Shown piece after piece: positions 6,501 to 6,725 of a stretch of DNA of 6,725 bases (positions within the stretch are counted from its first letter, which is position 1; every line of letters starts with the position of its first letter). The notes under the pieces are model-generated. The model had not been told where the DNA came from and made no database searches. It was given only the letters and a program-made list of their open reading frames with translations. Source of the DNA: Acidobacteriota bacterium (GTDB taxonomy: Bacteria; Acidobacteriota; Terriglobia; Acidoferrales; UBA7541); contig JAFAZL010000107.1 in NCBI GenBank assembly GCA_019239815.1, positions 1-6,725 on the forward strand. Reading direction: 5' to 3'. The translations under genes were made by a program, and so were the position numbers.

Positions 6501-6725
6501 GTGTCGTGCTCCGCCGGCGGTTGCAACGATTTGACGACGGGCTCTGCGTGCGTCCTCAACGCAAACGTGGTGACTTGCACGACGCCGACCGTGAAACCGC
6601 TGTTCCCTGGCCTCACCGGCTTCGTCATCAAGCTGGTGGTGAAGGTTACAGCGCCTGCAAGCGTGAAGAGCGTCACGGATACCGCAACAGTCAGTGCGTC
6701 CAATCCGGATCCGAACAAGGCTGAC
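3600..6725 (+). CDS. Large exported multidomain protein (choice-of-anchor D-type, Ig-like and DUF11-type domains), cut by the right edge
   Basis: The frame from ATG 3600 is open for 1042 codons to the window end. Residues 1-27 form a signal peptide (Arg/Lys-containing start, Ala/Leu/Val core, AKA cut before Gln28). Residues 28 to about 138 resemble an ASPM/SPD-2/Hydin (choice-of-anchor D) module: SPTDLSFG, then DFTVNGNSCTG, then TCQVSVVFK. Residues about 139-562 match nothing I recognise and contain 14 cysteines. Three beta-sandwich Ig-like segments follow: about 563-711 (GWVNNTAVTV at 576, VYNLHYFTTDC late), 712-810 (VDNSAPV start, GWFTTSVTASC at 734) and 811-910 (IDNTAPT start, VDCAGN near the end). 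Residues 911-1042 look like a DUF11 repeat (NLTYKIFVLNFGPNTANNVVV). The mature part is rich in Thr, Ser, Asn, Ala and Gly, poor in Lys/Arg, and has about 28 Cys, suggesting an extracellular disulfide-bonded structural or adhesin-like protein. No enzyme motif or membrane segment is seen; the C-terminal anchor, if any, lies outside. Function is unknown. Confidence 0.9.
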   Translation, partial: MRVCKTFVRALVCLAAASGMFGGVAKAQVTVTVSPTDLSFGVPTGTSPAASAPQTVTVNIKGQGAVTFSGASTTNSDFTVNGNSCTGTLTAPTTCQVSVVFKASLAPATTLETATLSIASNATPGVLAVPMNGAFGAVALFTNSVDVATSSPSASFDNLVNFGTQSLNLSCPAGATATISSSPDGAGNVVVDNYLILNSGPTPTSQMPFGNGAPAGNVCTGGVSDSNQQDCFTQAYRDAAGNFGANGQDPDSFASTWGVAPIDVSSAFNGNVTATFNLLDAGVVLTSSRLFLVSKCSLAGVVPGGSITGNPINNNNPSSQTQTFTFDNGGGQNIGFTTSTSTAQQKGTVNIPSGTVPIITDIGIPQNLFSQLVAGTSAAPAVCLRLTGETDASGAAMCKGYLMQCQDPNNQTISGDNCVPTPSTARNLLDIARFESPDAPANGTNFLGTACDIPIGSNCASTNLAGPTPVLIGPGMLLGSDNWLCTPGANLTTCANQELDTHTTNTGANYAAANCVLTGSLTGDLCPLDTLTEFLGAADPTHGSTTSGKNSIFVPVVNMPLPNTAITTTPTINGNGWVNNTAVTVNFTSNPANYTAATPSPNGFIQAPTYSLTYGVTPASSPIPDTTYPVTGDATNWNPTANANFGKPFCTSRTTPSFASMAALVETPGVYNLHYFTTDCALTEELLFNPQGTQLTDPTANWASFRTLAFGVDNSAPVLAACTLNPSMPNGSHGWFTTSVTASCNATDDLSGFAPGTAVLNTNGAVLQGPLAATLTPSSTGSGAAAQIPAQSIQDLAGNTSNTVGPYPTPIDNTAPTFSAAFSVSGTSFTVGQNVKATFTCADTGSGVAICGTQTVSACAGTPGMGLGSFNTPVAIDTSVAAVGSHTVNAVDCAGNPSATSVTYTVAFGSAELAIANLPTPLSSVKSGNNLTYKIFVLNFGPNTANNVVVTNPLPANTTFVSAMSGIVSCSAGGCNDLTTGSACVLNANVVTCTTPTVKPLFPGLTGFVIKLVVKVTAPASVKSVTDTATVSASNPDPNKAD

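Overview
The window is moderately GC-rich bacterial chromosomal DNA holding three protein genes and one long noncoding divergent region. The mix suggests an environmental Acidobacteriota-like bacterium (Terriglobia type): a secreted S9 peptidase with a Lys/Asp-rich insert, and a very long exported Ser/Thr/Asn/Ala-rich protein with a choice-of-anchor D-type front and Ig-like and DUF11-type domains. No rRNA or other phylogenetic marker is present, so this placement is inference from protein style.

Layout. Positions 1-1197, minus strand: the first 399 codons of an exported S9-family peptidase (GTG start). It has a signal peptide and most of a beta-propeller; the catalytic domain lies beyond the left edge. 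Positions 1325-2977, minus strand: a complete 550-residue ABC-F ATPase of the YbiT type. It is upstream of the peptidase on the same strand with a 127-bp gap that contains a small hairpin. Positions 2978-3599: a 622-bp noncoding region between divergent genes. It contains a pair of 21-bp-spaced CTATC/GATAG dyads on the ybiT side. On the other side are a sigma70-like promoter, a roughly 135-nt leader with an 8-bp long-range inverted repeat, and a strong Shine-Dalgarno. Positions 3600-6725, plus strand: 1042 codons of an exported multidomain surface or secreted protein, open to the right edge.

How the parts relate. The ABC-F protein acts in the cytoplasm on ribosomes, while the other two products are exported. 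Nothing in the sequence ties the three into one pathway. The S9 peptidase and ybiT could be co-transcribed, but the gap is wide enough for a separate promoter. The large protein is divergent and appears to have its own promoter and leader.

I see no mobile element, CRISPR array, tRNA or rRNA, and no clear previously undescribed system. The items most worth a second look are the unrecognised Cys-containing middle of the large exported protein and the structured sites in the divergent intergenic region.
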